A DNA stretch of 64,000 nucleotides from Streptomyces eurocidicus (GTDB lineage Bacteria > Actinomycetota > Actinomycetes > Streptomycetales > Streptomycetaceae): NCBI RefSeq assembly GCF_002891295.1, contig NZ_LGUI01000003.1, forward strand, positions 558,001 to 622,000. Direction: 5' to 3'. The notes under the pieces were generated by a model, which was not told the DNA's origin, made no database searches, and saw only the letters and a program-made list of their open reading frames with translations. Shown here in pieces: positions 1-7,865 of this stretch. The first letter of the stretch is position 1. Each line of letters begins with the position of its first letter. Made by a program: the position numbers and the translations under genes.

Positions 1-51
1 GGCCGCCGATGGGAACTCACCCCGGACGACTAGCAACAGAACGCGTGGATC

Positions 52-324
52 CGCGACACCCCCGCATGCGCGGGGACCACAGGATGGTCATGGGCGGGCC
101 CTCGACGCCGTTGGGACCACCCCCGCATGCGCGGGGACCACCATCTCCGCCGCCCGCTTCGCGCGCTTGTGGAGGGACCACCCCCGCATGCGCGGGGACC
201 ACCGGGGCCTACGGAAGGAAACCCCCGTGACACCGGGACCACCCCCGCATGCGCGGGGACCACGTGGCCACGTGCCATGAGGAATTCCCTTTCGGGGGAC
301 CACCCCCGCATGCGCGGGGACCAC
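52..324 (-). CRISPR. Type I-E CRISPR array, 5 repeats / 4 spacers
   Basis: Five 29-bp repeats lie at 52-80, 113-141, 174-202, 235-263 and 296-324, separated by four unique spacers of exactly 32 bp. Repeats 2-5 are identical. The repeat at 52-80 has four mismatches confined to its left end, as expected of the leader-distal terminal repeat. Read on the minus strand the repeat begins GTGGTCCCCGCG and contains the palindromic GCGCATGCG core of E. coli-type I-E repeats, so crRNA is expected from the minus strand with the leader to the right. No cas gene is visible in the window. Open frames crossing the array are artefacts of the repeats. Confidence 0.96.
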
Positions 325-458
325 AGCGATTGATCAGCCGTTTCGTCTTGGGGCAGGCCGGATTTTACTCACAACTACGGGATCCGGCATGCCAGTCATT
401 TCGGTTCCCCCGAGCTACCCCGGCGACGACAGCGAAGAAAGCTGAGAGGAGAGAACTG
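325..458 (-). promoter_or_regulatory. Probable CRISPR leader, shared with the methyltransferase 5' region
   Basis: This 134-bp stretch follows the non-degenerate end of the array and is less GC-rich than its surroundings, with a run reading gattttactcacaactac near 360-380. Leaders of I-E arrays occupy this place and drive transcription into the repeats, here on the minus strand. The same DNA must also hold the plus-strand start signals of the gene at 459, including a GAGAGGAGAG Shine-Dalgarno stretch. No small ORF is supported here. The assignment rests on position and composition only. Confidence 0.4.
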
Positions 459-1586
459 ATGAACTGGGCACCCCGCGCCGCGGCCCTCGCCGAGCGCGTC
501 ACCCACCCCTCGTCACGGTGGCGCGCCCCCGTGGCGCAGACCGCCCGGCACGAGCTCGTGCCGCGGTGGTGGCAGCGCGCCCCCGGCGGCTGGGCGTTGC
601 GGAACGGAGAGGCCGACAAGGGCCGGTGGCTCGACGCCGCGTACGGCGACGCCTCGCTGGTCACCAGCGTCGGGCCCCTCCACGCCGACCACGCGACCGG
701 CGACGATCACCCGGCGGGCCTGCCGACCTCGTCCTCGACACTGCCCGGTCTCGTCGTCCGCATGTTCCAGCACGCCCGCCTCGGTGACGACGACACCGTG
801 TGCGACATCGGCACCGGATCGGGCTACGGCGCCGCCCTCGCGGCCCGCCGCCTCGGCGACGCGCAGATCACCAGTGTCGACGTCGACCCCTACCTCGTCG
901 AGGCCGCCCGAGCGCGCCTCGACGCGATGGGCCTGCACCCCGCACTCGTACACACGGACGCCACCGGCGACCTGCCCGGCACCTTCGACCGCATCGTGGC
1001 CACCGTCGGCGTCCGGCCGATCCCGGCGAGCTGGCTCGCAGCCCTCGAACCCCACGGGCGGCTGGTGACCACCATCGCCGGCACCTCCCTTCTCGTCACG
1101 GCCGAGAAGACCGAGGACGGTGGCGCGACCGGACGCGTCGAATGGGACCGGGCCGGCTTCATGCACACCCGCCATGGCTCCGACTACCCCCCACGCCTCG
1201 CCGTGCTCCTGGCCGCCGCGCGTGAGCACGACGGCGACGACATCAGCACCGGCCGGTACCCCGTCGTCCAGGTCACCGAGGCATGGGACCTGGCATCGAT
1301 GCTCGATGTCGTCGCGCCGGGCATCGAGCACCGGTTCGACGAGGGCGGCACACAGCGCACCGCCCTGATGGCACACGCCGACGGCTCGTGGGCCCGGGCC
1401 ACCGCCCGCGCCGACGAGGCTCCCCAGGTCCACCAGGGCGGCCCCCGAAGGCTCTGGGACATCCTCGACGAGATCCGCACGCACTGGCTCACCCACGGCG
1501 AACTCCCCGTACGCGGAGCCAAGGTCTTCGTGAAACCCGACGGATCGACGTACCTCGCCCGCGGAAAATGGCTGGCCGAGCTGTAG
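459..1586 (+). CDS. PCMT/TgmC-like SAM-dependent methyltransferase
   Basis: The protein has 375 residues. ATG 459 is chosen because GAGAGGAGAG lies 5-15 bases upstream; an upstream in-frame extension would read through CRISPR repeats. The middle holds a Rossmann methyltransferase fold with motif I VCDIGTGSGYG and an acidic SVDVDP motif, as in protein-L-isoaspartate O-methyltransferases. The C-terminal part, with a DEIRTHWLTHGELP stretch and a final KWLAEL, resembles the methyltransferase (TgmC) of ATP-grasp peptide maturase (graspetide) systems. Such enzymes methylate an Asp or isoAsp in a ribosomal peptide. No precursor or ATP-grasp ligase is adjacent: a CRISPR array lies upstream and a convergent P450 downstream. 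An orphan copy or a general isoaspartyl methyltransferase are both possible. Confidence 0.75.
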   Translation: MNWAPRAAALAERVTHPSSRWRAPVAQTARHELVPRWWQRAPGGWALRNGEADKGRWLDAAYGDASLVTSVGPLHADHATGDDHPAGLPTSSSTLPGLVVRMFQHARLGDDDTVCDIGTGSGYGAALAARRLGDAQITSVDVDPYLVEAARARLDAMGLHPALVHTDATGDLPGTFDRIVATVGVRPIPASWLAALEPHGRLVTTIAGTSLLVTAEKTEDGGATGRVEWDRAGFMHTRHGSDYPPRLAVLLAAAREHDGDDISTGRYPVVQVTEAWDLASMLDVVAPGIEHRFDEGGTQRTALMAHADGSWARATARADEAPQVHQGGPRRLWDILDEIRTHWLTHGELPVRGAKVFVKPDGSTYLARGKWLAEL

Positions 1587-1753
1587 AGCACGGCACCCCG
1601 GCCCGGCATCCACAGCGTGTGGACGCCATGGGGCCTTCTCGTCCGTCTCGCCCTCGGCCACGACGGGCGCGCCGAAGGCCGGTTCATGGCCCGACTCGCC
1701 ATGCGGCCGCCCGCTTCTTCTCCATGCCGGCACCGGTGACGTGGCGGCGCCTC

Positions 1754-2989
1754 TCAGGCAGAGGCCGACTTCAATGTCACAGGGAGAGTCTTGTAGCCGT
1801 TGGCGATGAACGACTCCAGTGGCTCCAAGGAGCTCGGGGAGCCGGCCAACGCCATGTGCGGGAACCGGTCGAAAATGGCGGGCAAGGCGATTTCGGCCTC
1901 CATGCGTGCCAGTGACGCGCCCAGGCAGTGGTGGACTCCGTGCCCGAAGGCCACATGGTTCCGTCGTGTCGCGCGCGTGATGTCAAATACCCGGGCATTC
2001 GCCCCGTGACGGTCCGTGTCGTGTCCGGCAGCGGCGTAGGAGATCATGATGGGGTCTCCTCTGCGCATCATCACACCGTCCAGATCGATGTCTTCGACGG
2101 CATATCGCAGAGGCATATAGGCGATCGGCGCCCTCACTCGCAGTGTCTCCTCCACGGCATCCCGCCAGGATGCGCGTCCGCCCCGGACCAGCTCCAGCTG
2201 ATCCGGGTGAGCGAGAAGTTCGGCGATCGTGTTGGCCAGGAGGTTCACGGTCGTTTCGTGACCCGCGCCGATCACGAGCAGCAGGGTGTCCATCAACTCC
2301 TGGTTCCCCAGCCGGGAATCGCCGTCGGCTTGGGCAGCGATCAGAGCCGACGTCAGGTCGTCCGTGGGTCTGGCCCGTTTGGTCGCCACCAGACGCATCA
2401 GCACGGCGTACACGGCTCGCCAGGCCGCCCCGGCCTCCTCGGCGGACGCCGATGTGCGCATGAATTCGTCCACTCCGGCGCACAGGGCTGCCCGGCTCTC
2501 CTTGGGGACACCGAAGAGTTCGCAGATGACGCGGATCGGCAGTGGGTGGGCGAAGGCTGCGCGCAGGTCCACTTCCAGCCCGGCCGGCACGCGGTCCAAG
2601 GCAGCCAGAAGGTCTCGTGTGATTTCTTCGACGCGGGGCCTCATCGCCTCCGTGCGCCGCGTGGTGAACGCTCGCGCGACCAGCCGGCGGAGCCTGGCAT
2701 GGTCCTCTCCGTATGCGGTCATCATGTTTTCCAGGGACACCCAGTGGTACAGCGCCCAGTCCGTTCCGATGCGTCCGTCGGCAAAGGCCGGCCAGTGCTG
2801 CCTGGGAGCCTTGGAAACCCGTGGGTCACGCAGCACCTGTTTGACGTAGGAATGGCGGGTGACCGACCAGGCCGTGATTCCGCCGGGCAGTTCCACCAGA
2901 GCGGCAGGGCCCTGTTTCCGCAGGAGCTCGGCTTCGCCGACGAGATCACGGCCGGTCGGATCAAGAACGTGGGGGCACCGACCGGACAC
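1754..2989 (-). CDS. Cytochrome P450
   Basis: A 411-residue soluble bacterial P450 that would insert one oxygen atom into a small-molecule substrate using electrons from a ferredoxin. Visible motifs are the I-helix GAGHETT at about 241-247 with the oxygen-activating acid/Thr pair, ExxR (ETLR, about 281-284) and the haem loop [15 protein letters not shown] with ligand Cys355. GTG 2989 is used with a GGAG nine bases upstream. It follows the diiron oxidase candidate at 3856-3131 on the same strand after 141 bp, suggesting co-transcription and a shared pathway. No ferredoxin gene is adjacent. It resembles CYP107-type enzymes, but substrate and exact family cannot be read from sequence. Confidence 0.93.
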   Translation of the reverse strand: MSGRCPHVLDPTGRDLVGEAELLRKQGPAALVELPGGITAWSVTRHSYVKQVLRDPRVSKAPRQHWPAFADGRIGTDWALYHWVSLENMMTAYGEDHARLRRLVARAFTTRRTEAMRPRVEEITRDLLAALDRVPAGLEVDLRAAFAHPLPIRVICELFGVPKESRAALCAGVDEFMRTSASAEEAGAAWRAVYAVLMRLVATKRARPTDDLTSALIAAQADGDSRLGNQELMDTLLLVIGAGHETTVNLLANTIAELLAHPDQLELVRGGRASWRDAVEETLRVRAPIAYMPLRYAVEDIDLDGVMMRRGDPIMISYAAAGHDTDRHGANARVFDITRATRRNHVAFGHGVHHCLGASLARMEAEIALPAIFDRFPHMALAGSPSSLEPLESFIANGYKTLPVTLKSASA

Positions 2990-3130
2990 GATAAACCCAC
3001 TCCCATTACTCTGCCCCGTACGGAGGCAAGGGACCCGGTTGCGCTTGCCGGCTGCTCCGTCGCCCGGTCCGCGCCGACAATGTGTTCCTGCATGAGGGCG
3101 GTGCTCCGACGACCATCGGCCGGTGAGCCC

Positions 3131-3856
3131 TCACCCGAGCGCGTCGAGCGCGCGGCGGAAGAGCTGGAGCGACCTGCGGGTGGCGAACTTCGCCTTCTCC
3201 CGGGTTTCGTCGTCCCCCGCGGTCAGCTTGACCAGCTCCAGGGCCTCACGCGGGTGCGCGTCGTCGTACTCGGCGTGCGCCTCCAGCCAGCGCAGGGCGC
3301 GTGGGTTGCCGTCGAGGCGGTGTCGGACGGCAGGCAGGACCAGGCGGCTCCACTGGCCTGTCACGCCTTCGATCGCGTAGTTGACGGCGCCGAACGCCTC
3401 GGCCAGCGTGCCGCGGTTGGACACCGACCACAGGTACTCGTACAGCGCGCCCGCTTCAGGACCGGGGCGGTGGGTGACGATCTCCTCATACGTCACACCG
3501 CTGGCCATCGCCCAGTCGAGGTACCACTGAGCATGCGATGCCTCGGTGCGGATGTTGCCGATGAGCCAGTTGCGGGCCTCAAGGTCGCCGGGCCGAAGGC
3601 CGAACGTCGTTCGCGCGAGGCAGGCGCCCATGTACCTGGGGAACGCCTCCACGATGCAGAAGAAATCCATGAAACTGCGCCGCAGTGTTTCATCGGAGAC
3701 CTTCTGCTCCCTGACCGCTGCGAAGTGCCGCGAACCCAGCACCGCGTCCCAGTCGGTCTGCAGCTCCGCAAGCATGGCCTCCACCCATGGGGGGTGCGGA
3801 GTGGGGGCCAGGCCGTGACGGGCAGAACGGTTCGAGGCGTATTGGATGTCTGTCAC
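3131..3856 (-). CDS. TenA/haem-oxygenase-like diiron oxidase (HDO) candidate
   Basis: A 241-residue all-alpha protein of the TenA/PqqC/iron-containing redox enzyme superfamily. GTG 3856 is supported by GGGAGG five bases upstream. A full set of candidate metal ligands is visible: E105 and H108 (TEASHAQW), E163 (YAIEGV), then H194, D198 and H201 in HAEYDDAH. This E-x2-H ... E ... H-x3-D-x2-H spacing is, from memory, that of diiron members such as UndA and CADD, unlike thiaminase TenA. HDOs carry out N-oxygenation, oxidative decarboxylation or C-C cleavage in small-molecule pathways. It precedes the P450 on the same strand. A cofactor-free PqqC-like enzyme is the alternative. Confidence 0.75.
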   Translation of the reverse strand: MTDIQYASNRSARHGLAPTPHPPWVEAMLAELQTDWDAVLGSRHFAAVREQKVSDETLRRSFMDFFCIVEAFPRYMGACLARTTFGLRPGDLEARNWLIGNIRTEASHAQWYLDWAMASGVTYEEIVTHRPGPEAGALYEYLWSVSNRGTLAEAFGAVNYAIEGVTGQWSRLVLPAVRHRLDGNPRALRWLEAHAEYDDAHPREALELVKLTAGDDETREKAKFATRRSLQLFRRALDALG

Positions 3857-3928
3857 AGAACCTCCCTGTGCGATCGACCGGAGAACGCGGGCCGGCCGAA
3901 GGCGGCCATCCGATGATCACCGATGACG

Positions 3929-4543
3929 TCAGGCGTTGAAATCACCCGTACAGAAAGCGAATTTGTCGCCCCCCTTCGCTACCGGGCCGAACGCGTCGTT
4001 CAGGACCGCAGCGAATTCGGGGGTGAAATCGACAGGAGTGATGACGTGCACCTGGACGCTGACCACTGGAAGCAGGTGCAACTCCGGCTGCAGCGTCGCC
4101 GGGGCCGGATAGCTGAAGACGGGAATCCGGGTTCCGGCGGGGTTCTCCGGCGACTTGACGACGAACGAGACACCGCCGGTCGGCAGCGTTCCGTCCGGTT
4201 CGCTCACGGCGACCGTTCTTCCATCGGCGGTGCTCAGTTCGAAGCCGCCCGTGCCCGCGCCCCTGTAGGTGATCGCCTTGGCGAGCGCGACAGGATCCGT
4301 CGCGAGAGCGGCGGGATCACCCGATATCTCGACCGAGCCACTGGTGGCCTTCACTGTGAACGAGTTCCGAGAGGTGCCCGGTGTGCTGGTTTTGAACTGT
4401 ACGTCGCCGTTGCGCCAGAAGACCTCGCACTCGCCCTCGGCGGCGATCAAGTTCAGCGTCAGGGCGCCCAGAGCGCAGGCCGCCCCTCCGGCTATCCCGG
4501 TGAGGGCGAGCACGCCAAGCGCTATCGCAGGTCTTCTGGTCAT
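3929..4543 (-). CDS. Secreted or membrane-anchored protein of unknown function
   Basis: A 204-residue protein with an N-terminal signal or anchor (basic MTRRP followed by a hydrophobic run to about residue 35). No lipobox is evident. ATG 4541-4543 has GAGGAGC eight bases upstream. The mature part is mostly beta-prone with three Cys (residues 39 and about 198, plus one in the leader). I do not recognise the family. It lies upstream of the HDO/P450 pair on the same strand, 72 bp before the HDO start, so it may share that transcript, but nothing in it points to a function in that pathway. Confidence 0.7.
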   Translation of the reverse strand: MTRRPAIALGVLALTGIAGGAACALGALTLNLIAAEGECEVFWRNGDVQFKTSTPGTSRNSFTVKATSGSVEISGDPAALATDPVALAKAITYRGAGTGGFELSTADGRTVAVSEPDGTLPTGGVSFVVKSPENPAGTRIPVFSYPAPATLQPELHLLPVVSVQVHVITPVDFTPEFAAVLNDAFGPVAKGGDKFAFCTGDFNA

Positions 4544-4933
4544 TCGAGCTCCTCAGCGGGCAGGTGCCGGCCCGAACTCTCGGCCTTCCGCGCCGGCTCC
4601 GGAGGCCCCCGTTCGCCGAACATGTGCGGACGGAGTTCCTGAGAGTGCCGGGCCGACCGGATACACCACATAAGCATCCAGGAGAGGGAGAAAGGATGCC
4701 CTCCCTGAGCGGCCGAATGGGTGCCGCGACCTCCGGCCGCCCCGGCAGTGCTCGCGAGCTGTCCGTTCCGCCCGGCGCCCGGAGCGGACGAGACCGGGCG
4801 CGGCGCCGAAGACCTGGGCGACCACCTGCCGTTCGGCGAACGCCCGTGTACTTTTCCCGTCCCCCGGTCACATTCCCCCGCCCCCATCCGTCAGTGGAGT
4901 GAAAGCCATACGAAACGCGGAGGTAACACCACA
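4544..4933. other. 390-bp divergent intergenic region
   Basis: This region separates the start of the minus-strand secreted protein (4543) from the plus-strand AhpD-like gene (4934) and must hold both promoters. Several open frames cross it on both strands, but none has a convincing start, family match or codon pattern. I see no clear -35/-10 pair or strong hairpin. Confidence 0.5.
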
Positions 4934-5440
4934 ATGACCACACGTTCCATCACCGCGGAGATCCCGGCGCGCCCCCGGATGGCGCAGGACCCGACCGAGC
5001 TCGTGCCCGAGCTGAAGGAGGTGTCGGCGGCGCTGTTCAAGGCCACCGGGAACAACTCCGTGCCGCGGGCCACGATCAGTCTGGTGCAGCTGCGGGCCGG
5101 GCAGATCGTCGGGAGCACCTATCTGACCGTCCTGCACACGGGGTTCCTGCGGAAGGCCGGGGAGTCCGAGGAGCGGATCACCTCGGTGTCGTCCTGGCAG
5201 GACTCGCCGTACTTCACCGCCGCCGAGCGCGCCGCGCTGGCGCTGGTGGAGGCGGTGCTCCAGCCGTCCGCGCAGGGTGAGCGGGTCTCCGACGAGCTGT
5301 ACGCGGAGGTGTCCGGGCACTACGACGAGAAGGCGCTCGCCACCCTGACCATCGCCATCGGGCAGGTCAACTTCTTCATCTCCGTCGCCTTGATCGCCAA
5401 GCCGGTCCCCGGGCGGTCGTTCACCGACCCCTGGGCCTGA
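4934..5440 (+). CDS. AhpD-like carboxymuconolactone decarboxylase-family protein lacking the CxxC
   Basis: A 168-residue all-helical AhpD/CMD-fold protein. ATG 4934 has CGGAGGT ten bases upstream; the longer upstream frame is rejected. Members usually carry a C-x2-C-x3-H redox centre after RASQING. Here the equivalent stretch reads QIVGSTYLTVLHTG, so both cysteines are replaced (S61, L64) while H68 remains. The rest (WQDSPYFTAAERAALALVEAV and a C-terminal HYDEKALATLTIAIGQVNFF) is well conserved. Peroxidatic thiol chemistry is therefore not possible by the usual route, and a decarboxylase-like or binding role is more likely. A distinct paralogue lies at 34470-34931. Confidence 0.85.
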   Translation: MTTRSITAEIPARPRMAQDPTELVPELKEVSAALFKATGNNSVPRATISLVQLRAGQIVGSTYLTVLHTGFLRKAGESEERITSVSSWQDSPYFTAAERAALALVEAVLQPSAQGERVSDELYAEVSGHYDEKALATLTIAIGQVNFFISVALIAKPVPGRSFTDPWA

Positions 5441-5570
5441 GCGGGGCGGGACGGGCTTACGCCGCCCGGCTGACGCGGGCCGGGTGGGGCGTGACGCGCG
5501 CGGCCGGGCCGCGTTGGCCAGGCGCGGCCGCCACCGGACGCGGCCGAACCCGAACCCCCCGGAGCCCGCT

Positions 5571-6266
5571 GTGACGAAGCACCGCCTCCGCGCTCTCGCT
5601 GTCGCCGTGACCTCGCTGGCCGCCGTGGCCACGTCCGCCCCGCAGACCGCCGACGCGGCGGCTCCCGCCGGGACGCCGGTCACCTTCTGTCTGACCGACG
5701 CCTCCGCGGCCGCCCTGCGTGCCGCGCGGATCAGGCTGGCGGCCGTCGCACCGGCCACGCTGGTCACCGAGAGGGGACACGCGTGTGTGCGGGCCGCCGT
5801 GGAGACCGGCGGGCGGATCAACCCGGATCTCTCCGGCGGGGGCGCGGCCGGCGGGGGCGGCTTCGCCTTCCGCCGGGGCCGGCGGCTGGCGGTGTTCGAG
5901 AGCCTGGTGGCCCGGGTCACCCCGGACAGGACCATGGTCATCTCGGCCGTCCACCGCGGCCGGTGGCTCGACGTCCTCACCTCGCCGACGGCCCGGCTGA
6001 AGCTCTACCTGACCAAGGTGAGCGCCGAGGACATCCCCATGCACCTCACCCCGGACGGCGCGGACGCCCTCGCCGCCGCGTTCACCACCGGCCCCCTGCC
6101 CGCGGGCGCCCGGGTCTTCACGGGCAGTACTGGAGTCGACGTCCTGGAGCAGGTCACCGGCCTGCTGGGGCCGGGACAGCGCTCGGGCCCGAGGCAGCGG
6201 CCGGGCCGGCCGCTACGCCGCCCGGGAGAGCTCCGGGTCCTCCCGCAGCTTCCCGAGCGCACGTGA
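5571..6266 (+). CDS. Secreted protein of unknown function
   Basis: A 231-residue exported protein. GTG 5571 gives a typical signal peptide (MTKHRLRALAVAVTSLAA, cleavage near the ADAAAPAG stretch). The mature part is beta-prone with Gly-rich turns (LSGGGAAGGGGFAF), two early Cys and an LTPDGADALAAAF segment reminiscent of HtaA-type domains, but the match is too weak to assign. The last 54 bases overlap the 3' end of the convergent sigma factor gene (stop at 6213). The Arg/Pro-rich tail is thus antisense to that gene and may not belong to the conserved protein. Confidence 0.65.
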   Translation: MTKHRLRALAVAVTSLAAVATSAPQTADAAAPAGTPVTFCLTDASAAALRAARIRLAAVAPATLVTERGHACVRAAVETGGRINPDLSGGGAAGGGGFAFRRGRRLAVFESLVARVTPDRTMVISAVHRGRWLDVLTSPTARLKLYLTKVSAEDIPMHLTPDGADALAAAFTTGPLPAGARVFTGSTGVDVLEQVTGLLGPGQRSGPRQRPGRPLRRPGELRVLPQLPERT

Positions 6267-6752
6267 CACCGCGCTCTTCACCGTCCCCACCGAGACCCCC
6301 AGCAGCTCCGCCGTCTGCACCTCGGTGAGGTCCTCGTAATACCTGAGGACGACCATCGCGCGCTGCCGCACCGGCAGCCGCAGTACGGCACGCCACATCG
6401 CGTCGCGCAGCGCCTGGGCCTCCGCCGGGTCCGGCGCGGCCATGGCCTCGCGCTCGGGGAGATCGTCGTAGGGGAACTCCTCGACCTTGCGCTTGCGCCA
6501 CTGCGAGGTCCGTGTGTTCACCAGGGCCCGGCGGACGTAGCCGTCCAGGGCCCGGTGGTCCTCTATGCGCTCCCACGCCAGATACGTCTTGGTCAGCGCC
6601 GTCTGCAGCAGGTCCTCGGCGTCGCACGGGTTGGCGGTCAGGGAGCGGGCGGTCCGCTGCAGCACCGGTCCGCGTGCCCGTACGTAGGAGGAGAACGACG
6701 GGTACACGGCGGTGGATGCGCTGGTGCACACAGACGTCGTGGTGGCTGTCAT
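6213..6752 (-). CDS. SigE-family ECF RNA polymerase sigma factor
   Basis: A 179-residue group IV sigma factor. Region 2 (about 20-95) contains the DAEDLLQTALTKTYLAW core-binding and -10 recognition helices. Region 4 (about 115-175) contains the HTH TEVQTAELLGVSVGTVKSAVSRAL for -35 recognition. The layout fits the actinobacterial SigE-family (TIGR02983-type). No anti-sigma gene is adjacent. A -10-like TAGCGT ends six bases before the ATG on the minus strand and no SD is visible, so the message is probably leaderless. The gene overlaps the convergent secreted-protein gene by 54 bp. Confidence 0.92.
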   Translation of the reverse strand: MTATTTSVCTSASTAVYPSFSSYVRARGPVLQRTARSLTANPCDAEDLLQTALTKTYLAWERIEDHRALDGYVRRALVNTRTSQWRKRKVEEFPYDDLPEREAMAAPDPAEAQALRDAMWRAVLRLPVRQRAMVVLRYYEDLTEVQTAELLGVSVGTVKSAVSRALGKLREDPELSRAA

Positions 6753-6888
6753 GCCTTAACGCTAGAAGCGCACCCGTACCCGGCGGATCGCCCGCAGGTG
6801 CCGAAGGGCGGTACGCCTCAGGTCGTACCGGTGGTGCTACCCCCACCTCCTGGAGGGGGAGGGTGCTCAGGGACCGCCTCGGGGTGCC

Positions 6889-6939
6889 GGGGGCGGAGCG
6901 GTGTCCACCGGCCCCGACCGGTGGTGCCGCTCCGCCCCC
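6889..6939 (-). terminator. Strong nested hairpin terminator
   Basis: A perfect 13-bp stem (6889-6901 with 6927-6939) encloses a second 7-bp stem (CCACCGG/CCGGTGG). It lies just downstream of the DUF1906 stop at 6960 on the minus strand and closes the four-gene operon that starts at 10466. There is no U-tract, as is common for Streptomyces terminators. Confidence 0.75.
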
Positions 6940-6959
6940 GCGCCCGGCCCCGGCGGCGG

Positions 6960-7865
6960 TCAGTCGATGATCGCCACCGGGGCGTCCACCAGGTTGCGGT
7001 CGACGGTGATCCGGCGGCCTCCGTGCGTCTCGGTGACGTTGCCCCGGTACTGGTGGATCCGGCGGTGGGGCGTCCAGGCCGAGCGGGAGAGCACCGGCTC
7101 GCCCGAGGTCGAGGCCGGGACCTGCCAGCGGGCGAACCACATCAGGTCGGGCAGCCCGTCAGTGCCGCCGCGGCGGGCCCGCTCCATGTGCCGGATGCCG
7201 GAGTCGGCGCTGCTGTAGAAGCCGGCCAGATAGCCGCGGCTGCGCACGGTCGAGCTCCAGCCCCGTACGAAGGACAGGGTCGTACGGGCGCAGGACGAGT
7301 TGCGGTGGTCGTACGCCTCCATGTCCAGGTAGAGCGGGCTGCGGCGGGCGATGCCGAGCGCCCCGGCCCGGTCGGCGGCCTCGTGGCCCTCCTCCTCGCC
7401 CTGGCCGTAGGGGTCGTAGTCGCTGATCGAGAAGCCCCGCTTGCGGCCGGTCTTGACGCACGGCGACTGCGAGCCGACGAAGATCGGCAGCATCCGCCAG
7501 CCGAGGTCGTCGGCGTCGGCCAGCCAGGAGGCGCTGAGGTACGTCTGGCGCGGGCAGGCGCGGGCCCGGCCGGCGAAGTAGACGCCGACGGCCCGGTAGT
7601 CGGAGGCCCGCCATGCCCGCATGGCGGACAGCGAGGGGGCCTGGCAGGTGTCGAAGCCCCAGCCCCTGAAGACTTCCGCCCCCTCGGAGCTCGGATCGCC
7701 CCTGTCGTCCGCCGCGGCGGGCTGGACGCCGCCGACCAGTTGCGCCAGGGCGACCGTCAGAGCGACGAGAAATCCGATGATCTTCCTTAGGCGGTCCAGT
7801 CGGTCCATACGCCGAGTGATAGGCGCCCCGGACCGGGCTCCCCCGCTGACACGCCCTCGGTTCAT
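6960..7865 (-). CDS. Secreted DUF1906 (glycoside-hydrolase-like) protein
   Basis: A protein of 301 residues from ATG 7865, or 282 from an internal Met at 7808 that begins a cleaner signal peptide (MDRLDRLRKIIGFLVALTV). The exported part carries the DUF1906/Rv2525c-like TIM-barrel: GWGFDTCQAPS, AVGVYFAGR, LPIFVGSQ, PLYLDMEAYD and AGFYSS. This family is related to GH25-like hydrolases and is often a Tat/Sec substrate. The DMEAYD acidic pair would be the catalytic site if active. The upstream start overlaps the stop of the thiolase-like gene by four bases (ATGA), implying coupling, yet a cell-envelope protein is functionally unlike its operon partners. Confidence 0.87.
   Translation of the reverse strand: MNRGRVSGGARSGAPITRRMDRLDRLRKIIGFLVALTVALAQLVGGVQPAAADDRGDPSSEGAEVFRGWGFDTCQAPSLSAMRAWRASDYRAVGVYFAGRARACPRQTYLSASWLADADDLGWRMLPIFVGSQSPCVKTGRKRGFSISDYDPYGQGEEEGHEAADRAGALGIARRSPLYLDMEAYDHRNSSCARTTLSFVRGWSSTVRSRGYLAGFYSSADSGIRHMERARRGGTDGLPDLMWFARWQVPASTSGEPVLSRSAWTPHRRIHQYRGNVTETHGGRRITVDRNLVDAPVAIID

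Noticed and set aside
9..333. Four overlapping open frames on both strands at the left edge
   Set aside because: They are translations of the CRISPR repeat (repeated PRMRG/ACAGTT-type peptides every 61 bp) and not genes.
1587..1753. Graspetide precursor peptide near the TgmC-like gene
   Set aside because: No short ORF with a core of repeated Thr/Asp/Glu motifs and an SD was found on either side of the methyltransferase.
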